64,000 nucleotides of DNA from Ilyomonas limi (lineage in GTDB: Bacteria; Bacteroidota; Bacteroidia; Chitinophagales; Chitinophagaceae). How positions within the stretch are numbered: position 1 is the stretch's first letter; every line of letters begins with the position of its first letter. The notes below the pieces were generated by a model. It did not search any database and was not told where the DNA came from. It was given only the letters and a program-made list of their open reading frames with translations. Where the stretch lies: NCBI RefSeq assembly GCF_005233845.1, contig NZ_SZQL01000017.1:1-64000 (forward strand), in the 5' to 3' direction. Shown in pieces: positions 1-7,858 of this stretch. A program made the translations under genes and the position numbers.

Positions 1-47
1 ATCTGCAACTTCTGTGCTTCACTCCATTTACGTTTGATGATACTCAT
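1..47 (-). CDS. Transposase OrfA-like protein, N-terminal 15 residues only
   Basis: The minus strand from 47 reads M-S-I-I-K-R-K-W-S-E-A-Q-K-L-Q and then leaves the window. The basic start followed by W-S-x-x-x-K-L resembles the first helix of the helix-turn-helix in IS3-type OrfA proteins of Bacteroidota. It lies about 75 bp inside the putative element end, the usual distance for an OrfA start. With only 15 residues visible the family is a suggestion; the truncation of the neighbouring gene at the element boundary supports it. Confidence 0.45.
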   Translation of the reverse strand, partial: MSIIKRKWSEAQKLQ

Positions 48-123
48 ATTTTTAAATTTAGTGACTTTTGAATAAGTCAAACTATTTCTAAAACTATCTC
101 CAGCCTTTTAGGGGGCTAATACA
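1..123 (-). mobile_element. End of an insertion sequence (5' end of the element, rest outside window)
   Basis: The minus strand begins a transposase-like frame at 47 that runs out of the window. The azoreductase frame on the same strand loses family resemblance at about 124, exactly where the minus strand reads TGTATTAGCCCCCTAA. TG at the tip followed by a C-rich stretch is typical of IS3-family ends (family knowledge). I place the element boundary at about 123 because native coding sequence stops there. The other end and any target duplication lie outside the window, so family assignment is inference. Confidence 0.6.
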
Positions 124-404
124 GAACCAAGAACAATAATATCTGCTTCCCGTAGTTCAGAAATATAAGCATTGCTGACTTTTAAAGCTTCCTGGTCTTC
201 TACAGACCTTTTTGTTTCGGGTTTAAAAGCCGCATTAATCCATTTTTCGTTGATGTGTGGCACATTGGTATTCCCCAATTCACGAAAACTAATAACTGGA
301 CTATTATAGACACTTTTTAAGTGATTAACAAATACTTCGGTAAGTTTTCTGCTGTGTGATTTCAGTCCTCTTGCGCTTGCATTGATAACTAATACCTTTT
401 TCAT
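108..404 (-). pseudogene. FMN-dependent NADH-azoreductase / NAD(P)H quinone reductase, truncated by IS
   Basis: The N-terminal half of a flavodoxin-fold oxidoreductase of the AzoR/KefF type is present. It starts with the FMN phosphate loop VLVINASARG (about residues 4-13) and continues to ADIIVLGS, the strand before the expected P-M-Y-N-F flavin-binding loop. There the frame enters the insertion sequence and stops after V-L-A-P. About 94 native residues remain of the usual 180-200, so the flavin site is incomplete and no activity is expected. I prefer the start at 404 (M-K-K-V-L-V), the standard family start, over an ATG at 419. Confidence 0.75.
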
Positions 405-474
405 TTCAGTAATTTTCATTCAAAAGTATAAGTATGCTGGATCGTATTTGCATACCAACTCTCATAAAGACTAC

Positions 475-511
475 AGCCCAGATGCTGCATGTGCATTAAG
501 CGCTCTGGGCT
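475..511. other. Imperfect inverted repeat in a divergent intergenic region
   Basis: AGCCCAGA (475-482) is matched by its complement TCTGGGCT (504-511) with a 21-base loop. It sits between the divergent azoreductase remnant and the NTF2-like gene, where operators or promoter-proximal structures occur. No regulator is recognisable, so any role is a guess. Confidence 0.3.
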
Positions 512-580
512 ATCCTTTATTTCGATATTGGCATAATTATCATCCCTATCAGCGCTCTAATTTTGTGGAAATAAATACAA

Positions 581-993
581 ATGAATTCATCCACAACAGA
601 CCAGCAGACGCAAGCTATTTTAAACGGCTTTTATAAAAGTGTTGCAGAGAAAAACCCGGAGACAGTAGCTTCTTTTTTTTCAGATAAGATTGACGGGTAT
701 CTTCCAAAGTCAAACATATTACCCTGGACAGGAAAGCTGGTTTCTAAATCAGACATAGTAAAAGCGCTTACACTATTGTTCGATGCTCATGTAGATGGCG
801 GGGATCAATTGGAGGTCGGGCACCTGTTCATAGATGGTAATGAAGCAGCAGCTTTTGGAAAATTTCAAGACTGGTTAAAAAAACAGGTAAAAAATTTTCA
901 ACCCCATTTTGCCAGCGGTTTACCATCACTAATGGTAAAATAACAGCCTTTTTGATGCTTGAGGATACTCCCGCAATCGAAAAGGCTTTTTAA
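581..993 (+). pseudogene. SnoaL/NTF2-like protein with a one-base frameshift
   Basis: Residues 1 to about 93 follow the cone-shaped NTF2/SnoaL fold: an N-terminal helix (QAILNGFYKSVAEKN), the loop around VASFFSDKIDGYLP, and strands around QLEVGHLFIDGNEAAAFGKF. After about 855-865 the open frame turns into unrelated sequence and stops at 943. The -1 frame continues with a fitting C-terminus containing FCQRFTITNGKITAFLMLED and stops at 993. One missing T in the short T run near 861 would restore a protein of about 137 residues. The AhpD-like gene starts 43 bp downstream and may share its transcript. Whether this is a real mutation or a sequencing error cannot be told from here. Confidence 0.7.
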
Positions 994-1036
994 ATTAATG
1001 CTACATCGAAATAACAAATCTCATAAATATTTAATA

Positions 1037-1474
1037 ATGAAAACACGAATTAAAATTGACAAGATAGAGCCGGCAGGGTACCGTGCCATTCTTGGCCTGG
1101 AAAAATTTATTGAAAGCACACCACTAACAAGAACGCATAAAGACCTTATTAAAATCAGGGCTTCGCAAATAAACGGATGTGCATTTTGCATTGATATGCA
1201 TACGAAAGAGGCACGTAAAGCAGGGGAAAACGAACAACGTATTTATGCGCTGAATGCATGGCGGGACACACCGTTTTTTACAGATGAAGAAAGGGCAATA
1301 TTAGCGCTGACTGAAGAAGTCACCTTAATTGGCAATCATGTAAAAGATGATACCTATGAACAGGCAGCGAAGGTAATAGAGGAAAAATATTTAGCCCAAG
1401 TGATCTTAGCAATCATTACCATTAACGTATGGAACAGAATTGGGATAGCAACCCAACTTGCACCAGGCGAATAA
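1037..1474 (+). CDS. Carboxymuconolactone decarboxylase / AhpD-like alkylhydroperoxidase
   Basis: A 145-residue all-helical protein of the CMD/AhpD family. The core motif G-C-A-F-C-I-D-M-H places a CxxC pair (Cys48, Cys51) four residues before His55. This is the redox and proton-relay centre of AhpD-type peroxidases, which reduce organic hydroperoxides. The length matches single-domain members. I chose the ATG at 1037 because upstream in-frame residues are unlike the family and would overlap the preceding gene's restored end. Position behind an NTF2-like gene and beside an azoreductase suggests a small stress or quinone-detoxification cluster (inference). A strong hairpin follows the stop. 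Confidence 0.88.
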   Translation: MKTRIKIDKIEPAGYRAILGLEKFIESTPLTRTHKDLIKIRASQINGCAFCIDMHTKEARKAGENEQRIYALNAWRDTPFFTDEERAILALTEEVTLIGNHVKDDTYEQAAKVIEEKYLAQVILAIITINVWNRIGIATQLAPGE

Positions 1475-1488
1475 TAGTATAGGCAAAT

Positions 1489-1527
1489 AAAAGAGGCTGC
1501 CTCAAAAAGTATGAAGCAGCCTCTTTT
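1489..1527 (+). terminator. Rho-independent-type terminator after the AhpD-like gene
   Basis: AAAAGAGGCTGC (1489-1500) pairs perfectly with GCAGCCTCTTTT (1516-1527) around a 15-base loop. It starts 14 bases after the stop codon and ends in a T run. Confidence 0.85.
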
Positions 1528-1669
1528 ATTTAAGTACCTGATGAAAGGAAGCTTTCATTTAAACTTCCACGTTCTTCAAGCTGTAAGCGTCAGCGCACCT
1601 CTGAGTAAAGGATAAAGACAGGTTGCCTAATATGCCTTTGTATTTACGAGCTATGCTTATCTTTCTACT

Positions 1670-2305
1670 ATGGCTTACACATAGCATATCAGACCAAAGC
1701 GCCGTTTACTTTCTTACCTGTACCGTAGTTAACTGGGTAGACGTATTTACAAGGAGAAATTATAGCGATATAGTAGAAGATAGTCTCAACTTTTGCATTG
1801 AAAAGAAATGATTAATTGTGTATGGTTACGTTATCATGAGCAATCATATCCATGTGCTCCTTCAGGCAAAGAATAACAACCTATCTGACATTCGCCGGGA
1901 TTTTAAAAATTCACTTCCAGGCGAATTACTGATGCTATAGCAAATAATGAAAGAGAAAGTAGAAAGCATTGGATGCTGTGACTGTTTAAACAAGCTGAAG
2001 ACAAAGGAACAAACAAAACCAATTATCAGTTCTGGCAAGCAGATAACCATGCAGAACTATGTTTTAGCCTGCCATTTGCATGGCAAAAGCTCACTTATAT
2101 TCATAACAATCCTGTACGTACTAGTCTTGTATATGAAGCAGAAGAATACAAGCATAGTAGTGCAGCCGATTACTACTATGGCAAACAAAATGGGAAAGTA
2201 AAGATTACCTTTTTGGATGCGATGACTAAAACAGTTAAACAGTTGGATAATTCGGAAGAATCATCTTTATCTGTTCTTCAAGGTGCACTATCGCTAACAC
2301 CTTGA
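1670..2305 (+). pseudogene. REP-associated tyrosine transposase (RAYT, Y1/HUH family), decayed
   Basis: Reading across three frames recovers a Y1-type single-strand transposase. The N-terminus contains AVYFLTCTVVNWVDVFTRR. The HUH motif region is GYVIMSNHIHVLL (metal-binding H-x-H), then LSDIRRDFK. The C-terminal part is GTNKTNYQFWQADNHAEL followed by LTYIHNNPVRTSLVYEAEEY and SSAADYYYG. Interruptions include a frameshift near 1680, a TGA at about 1809, a frameshift there, a stop near 1937 and a TGA near 1978. Family members of about 180-200 residues mobilise hairpin DNA such as REP sequences. A 13-bp perfect hairpin covers the 3' end (2273-2310). Confidence 0.85.
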
Positions 2306-2310
2306 AGAAC
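2273..2310. repeat. REP-like hairpin at the RAYT 3' end (copy A)
   Basis: GTTCTTCAAGGTG (2273-2285) and CACCTTGAAGAAC (2298-2310) form a perfect 13-bp stem with a 12-base loop. The 27-base core starting CTTCAAGGTG matches a second copy near 15036 at 23 of 27 positions. Its location on the 3' end of a RAYT relic suggests a cognate REP/IRt element. There is a weaker 10-bp echo (GTTCTTCAAG) upstream of the RAYT near 1571. Confidence 0.7.
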
Positions 2311-2379
2311 AGAAGCTGTAATGAGACACTGAGGAGAAGAAGGAATCCTTACACCTGAAACTGTAGAAGAACGAACTGC

Positions 2380-2600
2380 GTACAACATTGTTTTCACGAA
2401 TTAGGAACAATAAATAATTGAAACTGAGCAAAAACGCTAAATTGCCTCAGCATCAGCGGAAAGAGCTGCAGCATTTCGTATATCTATACTTCATTAAGCA
2501 TTAGTACATCGAATATAAATCCTACCAGAGAACTGTTTTTTATAAACCTGAAAGAATTTGTACACGAACATATTTTCTCATTTATTTAAACAATCTTTTT
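2380..2600 (+). repeat. Duplicated leader, copy 1 (upstream of first Tat-lipoprotein gene)
   Basis: This 221-bp stretch aligns with 3833-4068. Shared blocks in order include GTACAACATTGTTTTCA, GCTAAATTGCCTCAGCATC, GCAGCATTTCGTATA, GAGAACTGTTTTTTATAAACC and CTTTTTATG at the start codon. The next copy carries a small insertion that repeats TCGTATA-CTATACTTC. Conservation of the whole leader shows that the duplication unit included the promoter and 5' region. No specific promoter or riboswitch fold was identified. Confidence 0.8.
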
Positions 2601-3785
2601 ATGACAGATCCTACCACGAACGCAGAAGTTATACTTAACAAAGTAAGCCGAAGGTATTTGTTACGCAATGCTGCCATTGCCGCTACCGGTGTTGTTTTAC
2701 TGCCGCCATTTATTACAGGATGCAGTAAGGATGGTGATGCTCCTGGAGGAGGCGTGGGGAGTGTAGGAGGCGTTCAATTAACCCCAGAGCAACTGGAGCA
2801 AGCGGCGGACAATTTAAGACGTATGCGTACATGGATAACCGAGCTATATCCTTTGTGCATTGAATATGAAGACGCAGTATTTCATGCGTTAAAATCGACC
2901 AAAGAGAATCCGAACTGGACGAACTTTATTGTGGACGCATTTATTGACATTGCCACTGCATTAGCAGCGGCGGCGGCCATTGCCGAAGGTGCCGGGCCGG
3001 CTGTGCCGGCATTCGCCTTTTTATCCTCCATCCTGCACGACTGGGGCATTGGGAAGGATGTACCGGAAAACTTAGACGAGGTGTTTGCAGATTTTGAGTT
3101 TGGACATGTGAAAATGCAACTGGCAATAGAACAGCAATTAAGTCACCTGGTAGACCCGACTAATAATTATAATAACTTAACGACTGCGTGGACAGAGCCT
3201 ATTGAATTTAATGGCAGCACTTATACCATTGGGAATTTGGCGACTTCGTATTTCCCGGATCTTGGTGATAACTACAATACATTACAGAGCGCTGCACTTA
3301 TTTCATTTGAAAAATCTGTTTGGAATCTGGCGATAATGAAATGTTGCACCTTAGGTGACGTAAGTGACTGGTATATATATTTATATAATGAACCTAATGA
3401 CAACTATCCCCATACATCTGTTGTTGAATATGCACAAACAGAAATGTACCCGCAGAACAAAGCACATTACTTACGAGGTGGTTATTACGATCAGAACGAT
3501 GATTATAGGACTATAAGGCTGCATTCCTGGCGTTTGGGCATCAACGGTAGCGACTTTCCGGAAGAGGCTGTTAATAGATTATTTATGGACGACACCCCCG
3601 GTCATATCATAAACCCCGATGGGTTGTTTACCCGCGATTATGTGTTTACACAATTCGCCTTAACAAAACCTTTTTGGATTGCGGATTGGCAGTTATTGTC
3701 AGACAAGCCAAATGGTGATTTCTGCGATGAATGCAGTACTGACTGGAACTTCACAGGCGGGGTGTTCCCCGAGCTAACACATTAG
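2601..3785 (+). CDS. Tat-type lipoprotein of unknown function, tandem copy 1
   Basis: A 394-residue exported protein. Residues 17-41 combine a twin-arginine motif (S-R-R-Y-L-L-R) with a hydrophobic stretch ending in the lipobox I-T-G-C (Cys41), so it is probably Tat-exported and lipidated. A Gly-rich tether follows, then a helical segment with a long Ala/Gly-rich hydrophobic stretch (about residues 110-150), and a C-terminal half with aromatic-rich strands and the block LFMDDTPGHIINPDGLF. I do not recognise a catalytic motif or known family. The downstream gene (4069-5292) is a clear paralogue across the full length. Substrate binding, enzyme or membrane-active protein all remain possible. 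Confidence 0.8.
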   Translation: MTDPTTNAEVILNKVSRRYLLRNAAIAATGVVLLPPFITGCSKDGDAPGGGVGSVGGVQLTPEQLEQAADNLRRMRTWITELYPLCIEYEDAVFHALKSTKENPNWTNFIVDAFIDIATALAAAAAIAEGAGPAVPAFAFLSSILHDWGIGKDVPENLDEVFADFEFGHVKMQLAIEQQLSHLVDPTNNYNNLTTAWTEPIEFNGSTYTIGNLATSYFPDLGDNYNTLQSAALISFEKSVWNLAIMKCCTLGDVSDWYIYLYNEPNDNYPHTSVVEYAQTEMYPQNKAHYLRGGYYDQNDDYRTIRLHSWRLGINGSDFPEEAVNRLFMDDTPGHIINPDGLFTRDYVFTQFALTKPFWIADWQLLSDKPNGDFCDECSTDWNFTGGVFPELTH

Positions 3786-3786
3786 A

Positions 3787-3837
3787 TGTACCAAGCCCCT
3801 ACCCGGCAAAGCTTGTAGCTTCGCGGGGTAGGGTACA
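3787..3837 (+). terminator. Long hairpin between the duplicated lipoprotein genes
   Basis: CCCTACCC (3797-3804) pairs with GGGTAGGG (3826-3833), extended outwards by TGTACC against GGTACA with a three-base bulge. It starts two bases after the stop codon of copy 1, fitting a terminator or processing site. No clear T run follows. Its 3' arm overlaps the start of duplicated leader copy 2. Confidence 0.55.
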
Positions 3838-4068
3838 ACATTGTTTTCATTAATCAGAAACAACAAATAATTGATACCGAGAAAAAAATGCTAAATTGCC
3901 TCAGCATCGGACAGGAACTGCAGCATTTCGTATACCTATACTTCTCGTATATCTATACTTCCTAAAGCACTATAACACCGGCAAAAATCTTAACTGAGAA
4001 CTGTTTTTTATAAACCCAAGAGAATTTGTAAACGAACATACTTTCTCATTTATTAAAACCATCTTTTT
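3833..4068 (+). repeat. Duplicated leader, copy 2
   Basis: This is the second copy of the 220-bp leader described at 2380-2600, ending at the start codon of the second lipoprotein gene. It is about 15 bp longer because of a short internal repeat with CTATACTTC occurring twice. Confidence 0.8.
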
Positions 4069-5292
4069 ATGAAAGATCCTACAAAGAACCCGGATGATAT
4101 ACTTAACAAAGTAAGTCGAAGGTATTTGTTACGCAATTCTGCCATTGCAGCTACAGGTGCTGTTTTACTCCCTTCATTTATTACAGGATGCAGCAAGGAT
4201 AATGATGCTCCCAGAGGAGGCGTAGGAGACGCTCCATTTACACCAGCGCAACTACAACAGGCTGCAGATAACTTAAGGCGTTTACGTGCATGGGTTGTTG
4301 ACCTGTACCCTTTGTGTATTGAATATGAAAATGTGGTATTTCTTGCTTTAAAAGCTACCAAAGACACAGGTGGGTGGGACAATTTTATTGCAGACATTTT
4401 TATTGACATAGGTTTTGCATTGGCTGCCGCAGCCTGCATTGCAAGTGATGGCGCCGCCGCGGTGCCTGCATTTGCGTGTTTATCTGCATTTCTGCACGAC
4501 TGGGGTCCAGGGAAAGCACCACCCGACAATTTAGACGCCACATTTGCAGATTTTGATTTTGGACATAATGCAATGCAACTGGCAATAGAGCAGCAACTAA
4601 GTTTACTGGTAGACCCGGCTAATAATTACCAGAACCTGCAAGACGGGTGGAACGATACTTTTGTATTTCAATATGATCCTAATCTACAAGGTAAAACTTA
4701 TACCATTGGAGATTTGGCGAGCTCATATTTCCCCGATCTTGGTGAGGATTATAATACATTACAGACCGCTGCATTTATTCAATTCAAAAAATTACTTTGG
4801 AACCTAGTTATAGTAAAATGTTGCGATTACGGCCCCTTTCCTGCCAGGTGGTGGGTATACGTATATAATGGCGATACCCCTGCTAACCTCCAGGAATATG
4901 AACAGCAAAAGTTCTTTGCGCCTTCGGAGGGCAACCAAGGACGATACATGCGGGGTAGAGTTTATGATGTTGACCCCGGCCATTATAGATATTTTGAGTT
5001 GTGTTCCTGGCAATTAGGTATCGGGGGCAATGTATTTCCGGATGAGGCTTGTAATATATTATTCATGGATGACTCACCCGGTCATATCATAAACCCAGAC
5101 GGTTTGTTTCGCCGCGATTACGTATTTAAACAATTCCACAAAACAAAGCCAACCCTGCTTTATGATCACGAACATGATTTTAATTGGTTAGATGTTGGAG
5201 ATGCTGTTAAACAACCGGGGGGTGATCTTCAGCCGGCTGCTGAATGGGATTGGGATTGGCAATGCGGGCAACTACCCTCTTTAAAACAATAG
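4069..5292 (+). CDS. Tat-type lipoprotein of unknown function, tandem copy 2
   Basis: A 407-residue paralogue of the preceding gene. The signal region is nearly identical (SRRYLLRNSAIAATGAVLLP, lipobox I-T-G-C). The same order of blocks follows: RLRAWVVDLYPLCIEYE, an Ala-rich hydrophobic stretch (about 110-145), a short FLHDWG block, QLAIEQQLSLLVDPANNYQN, DLASSYFPDLGEDYNTLQTA, and near the C-terminus LFMDDSPGHIINPDGLF. Divergence concentrates in the middle of the C-terminal half and in the last 40 residues, which are Asp/Trp-rich here. No known domain is recognised. Duplication with leader implies co-expression or differential expression of two versions of the same surface protein. Confidence 0.8.
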   Translation: MKDPTKNPDDILNKVSRRYLLRNSAIAATGAVLLPSFITGCSKDNDAPRGGVGDAPFTPAQLQQAADNLRRLRAWVVDLYPLCIEYENVVFLALKATKDTGGWDNFIADIFIDIGFALAAAACIASDGAAAVPAFACLSAFLHDWGPGKAPPDNLDATFADFDFGHNAMQLAIEQQLSLLVDPANNYQNLQDGWNDTFVFQYDPNLQGKTYTIGDLASSYFPDLGEDYNTLQTAAFIQFKKLLWNLVIVKCCDYGPFPARWWVYVYNGDTPANLQEYEQQKFFAPSEGNQGRYMRGRVYDVDPGHYRYFELCSWQLGIGGNVFPDEACNILFMDDSPGHIINPDGLFRRDYVFKQFHKTKPTLLYDHEHDFNWLDVGDAVKQPGGDLQPAAEWDWDWQCGQLPSLKQ

Positions 5293-5408
5293 ACGACAGA
5301 AGAACTTACTGTTATTCAGAAGTTGTGTAGGTTCATTCACCAGCCTTTAATTAGAATTGTTTCTTATTAAAGCTAACCTATTTTCTTACCTATTTTAATA
5401 CACCTTTT

Positions 5409-6518
5409 ATGACAGATCCTGCCAGGCGTTCAAAAGAAATACTCGAAAAACTAAGCCGAAGGAAACTAATACGCGATTCAGTTATTACCACGGCCGGGGT
5501 AGTTTTATTACCATCGTTTATCACAGGATGTCATAAGTCAGACAACGGTGACGGACTTGGTGAGACAGATACGGATTGGAAAGGTGGATTTGCGCAGTCA
5601 AACCCCGCGTTTGCCTATCCTGATCCGGATCTTTCATCGTTGCCGCTGCTGGATAATATGGCAAACATTAAATTACTCCAGCGCCAGCAGGCAGCGCTGT
5701 GGCCAGAGTTTAGTTGGGAGAGCCAGATGGGGAACCCCGATCCTAAAAGGTGTTTCCAGATGTTCGCCCCCGACATTTCAAGGGTTGGATACACCAACAC
5801 CGGGAGAATATATGCTATTATATGTCCCCAGCAAGGGGTTTGTTCTACTAATTATGGCTGCATGAATGTAGAAGTTTCTGTTACCGGGCAAAGGGGTTGG
5901 GTGGATGAGGATACCAAACAGCTGGCAGCAGATATGACCGTAGAAGGGAAGATATGGTTTAGCCCGAGCGGACTCCAGGATGCTGCCATCTGGGGCTTGT
6001 GGGACGCTTTTCAAAATAGTGGTCTTCCTTTTCCCGCCACTAAAGCAGATTCAATTAAGGTGAGCACACATAAACCCGGAAATCCGGACCAGCCTGTTTT
6101 TCCACTCCGCAGTGGTCAAACCACCCGATTTACAAGTCCTGACTTTGCCATTCACAAGGATGTAGCATGGGCAGTAGCAAATATAGATGTGGAAATAGGC
6201 CCGATCAAAACGACAAATGATGCGCTCGTTGATGATTTTAACCAGCTTATCATGGATTTTTTCAATCTCGCTTCGGGTAATATGCTACTGCCAAGCAATG
6301 TACTGTCTTGGAACGTCTGGCTTGACGAGCCCGGCCTGGTAGTCACAAAGGAGTGGCAGGAACATGCAGAGAAGTGGCGGGACTCCATTGATCAGGAACA
6401 TGAACATGGCCCAGGAACAATTGCAAGATACGCCGATGGAACCCCTTTCGACCCGGCAGAAGAATTAATTGATGAAAAGATTGAAGAACTTGCGCAGTGG
6501 ATATATGATCATCTTTAA
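5409..6518 (+). CDS. Tat-type lipoprotein with a different body, third gene of the cluster
   Basis: A 369-residue protein that shares the N-terminal module with the two genes before it (MTDPARRSKEILEKLSRRKL, then a hydrophobic stretch ending in lipobox I-T-G-C at Cys41). Beyond it the sequence is unrelated as far as can be seen. It has a Pro/Ser-rich linker, a Cys-containing region (about residues 130-155: C-P-Q-Q-G-V-C-x5-G-C), likely beta strands in the middle, and a charged helical C-terminus with EHEHGPG. No catalytic signature or family is recognised. The shared signal but distinct body suggests reuse of a secretion module or strong divergence after duplication. Confidence 0.75.
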   Translation: MTDPARRSKEILEKLSRRKLIRDSVITTAGVVLLPSFITGCHKSDNGDGLGETDTDWKGGFAQSNPAFAYPDPDLSSLPLLDNMANIKLLQRQQAALWPEFSWESQMGNPDPKRCFQMFAPDISRVGYTNTGRIYAIICPQQGVCSTNYGCMNVEVSVTGQRGWVDEDTKQLAADMTVEGKIWFSPSGLQDAAIWGLWDAFQNSGLPFPATKADSIKVSTHKPGNPDQPVFPLRSGQTTRFTSPDFAIHKDVAWAVANIDVEIGPIKTTNDALVDDFNQLIMDFFNLASGNMLLPSNVLSWNVWLDEPGLVVTKEWQEHAEKWRDSIDQEHEHGPGTIARYADGTPFDPAEELIDEKIEELAQWIYDHL

Positions 6519-6607
6519 CTATTTTAGTAGGTTTAAAGTTTTACTGCAGCAGTTGCGGTATATTCCCCGTTTGCAGCTATACATATGTTTCTAAAGAGCG
6601 AACAATA

Positions 6608-7858
6608 ATGATTAATATGAGAAAATTTATTCTTTACACCATTTTTCTTACTTCTGCTATACAAACGCTATCCTGCGCAAAAAATGATTCGCCCGCTTCC
6701 GATGATGATCACCAGCAAAAAGTACAGGCCGCTGTAGATAGTGTTCGGCTTGCATTATCGGAAAAGATGAGCATTGATTATCCATATATCAATGTTATTA
6801 TCCAAACACCCACAGAAAAGATATTTGTAAGTTCCGCTGCGGCCGGCAATCAGCCACTTACCGCTGATACGTATTATAGATTTGCCAGCACTACTAAAAA
6901 TTTTACTTCGGCAGCCATCCTTAACATGTATGAAGATGGCTGGCTCGATTATAAAGCAAAAATTACTGATACCATTCCTGGAAGCGACACCCCCTATGTG
7001 CCCGCTACTCCGGATTGGGATTTTCGCTATAAAAATGATATTACCATTGAGCAGTTACTCCAGCATAGTGCCGGCGTATTTGATGTGGATAATGATACTG
7101 TGCCGGGATATAACGGTGAAACTTATACAGACTATGTAATGGCATTGGATTCAATGCACCAGTTCACCACCGATGAAATGGTAAATGTGCTCGCACAAAA
7201 TAAAAATCTTGTTTATTTCACTCCGGGCAATGGCTATCATTACAGCAACACAGGATATTCCATACTCGCAAAAATTATTGCAAGGGTTTACAGTTTTAAA
7301 GCTGGCGCAGACAAAACGTATGACGACTATATGCAGGATTATATTGTAGGAGGCAACAGTCCTGTGCCTATTGATGAGATTCATTTTCCTGTATTAGCAA
7401 CAGATAATGCGATGCCCGATCCCCATGTAGCAGGTGCTTATCTCCTTCCGGGTGGCATACAACAGTTTGATAACTATAACATGAGTGCACAGGTTGGGGA
7501 AGGTAACGGCTATGGAACTATGAATGCGCTGAATACGTATATCCGTTCGCTGATGAGAGGCGAAAATGTGCTGCAGCCGTCCACCGTGCAATTGATGCAA
7601 ACAGACAAGACACCTTATGATTCTGCTTATGCACTTGGGTGTAACTATCGTATCAACCTGGGATATGGGCATAATGGCGCAAGAATTGGCTACCTCTCTC
7701 TAATGGCGTATGATCCTGCGAATGATATCTCCATTGTATCAATGGTTACCATGTGGGACTTGCGAAATGGCACCACTTCCTTCCTGCTGCCCTTTAATGC
7801 TATTTATGATGCAGCGTATGCAGCAAGGAACGCTTTAGGATACCCCGGAAAACCATAA
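6608..7858 (+). CDS. Beta-lactamase-family serine hydrolase (class C / DD-peptidase-like), lipoprotein
   Basis: A 416-residue protein with a lipoprotein signal (lipobox L-S-C, Cys23) and the three active-site motifs of the serine beta-lactamase/DD-peptidase fold. These are S-T-T-K (Ser94 to Lys97), Y-S-N (Tyr212 to Asn214) and H-N-G (about 355-357) in place of KTG. The H-x-G third motif is common in esterase and D-aminopeptidase branches, so a peptidase or esterase role in the envelope is more likely than antibiotic hydrolysis. The block around QLLQHSAG is typical. An alternative start is the ATG at 6617. It lies 90 bp after the third lipoprotein gene on the same strand and may be co-transcribed. 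Confidence 0.9.
   Translation: MINMRKFILYTIFLTSAIQTLSCAKNDSPASDDDHQQKVQAAVDSVRLALSEKMSIDYPYINVIIQTPTEKIFVSSAAAGNQPLTADTYYRFASTTKNFTSAAILNMYEDGWLDYKAKITDTIPGSDTPYVPATPDWDFRYKNDITIEQLLQHSAGVFDVDNDTVPGYNGETYTDYVMALDSMHQFTTDEMVNVLAQNKNLVYFTPGNGYHYSNTGYSILAKIIARVYSFKAGADKTYDDYMQDYIVGGNSPVPIDEIHFPVLATDNAMPDPHVAGAYLLPGGIQQFDNYNMSAQVGEGNGYGTMNALNTYIRSLMRGENVLQPSTVQLMQTDKTPYDSAYALGCNYRINLGYGHNGARIGYLSLMAYDPANDISIVSMVTMWDLRNGTTSFLLPFNAIYDAAYAARNALGYPGKP

Noticed and set aside
2601-2700. Reading the three lipoprotein genes as beta-lactam or toxin genes by name
   Set aside because: No catalytic or toxin family motif is visible; only the Tat and lipobox signal can be supported.
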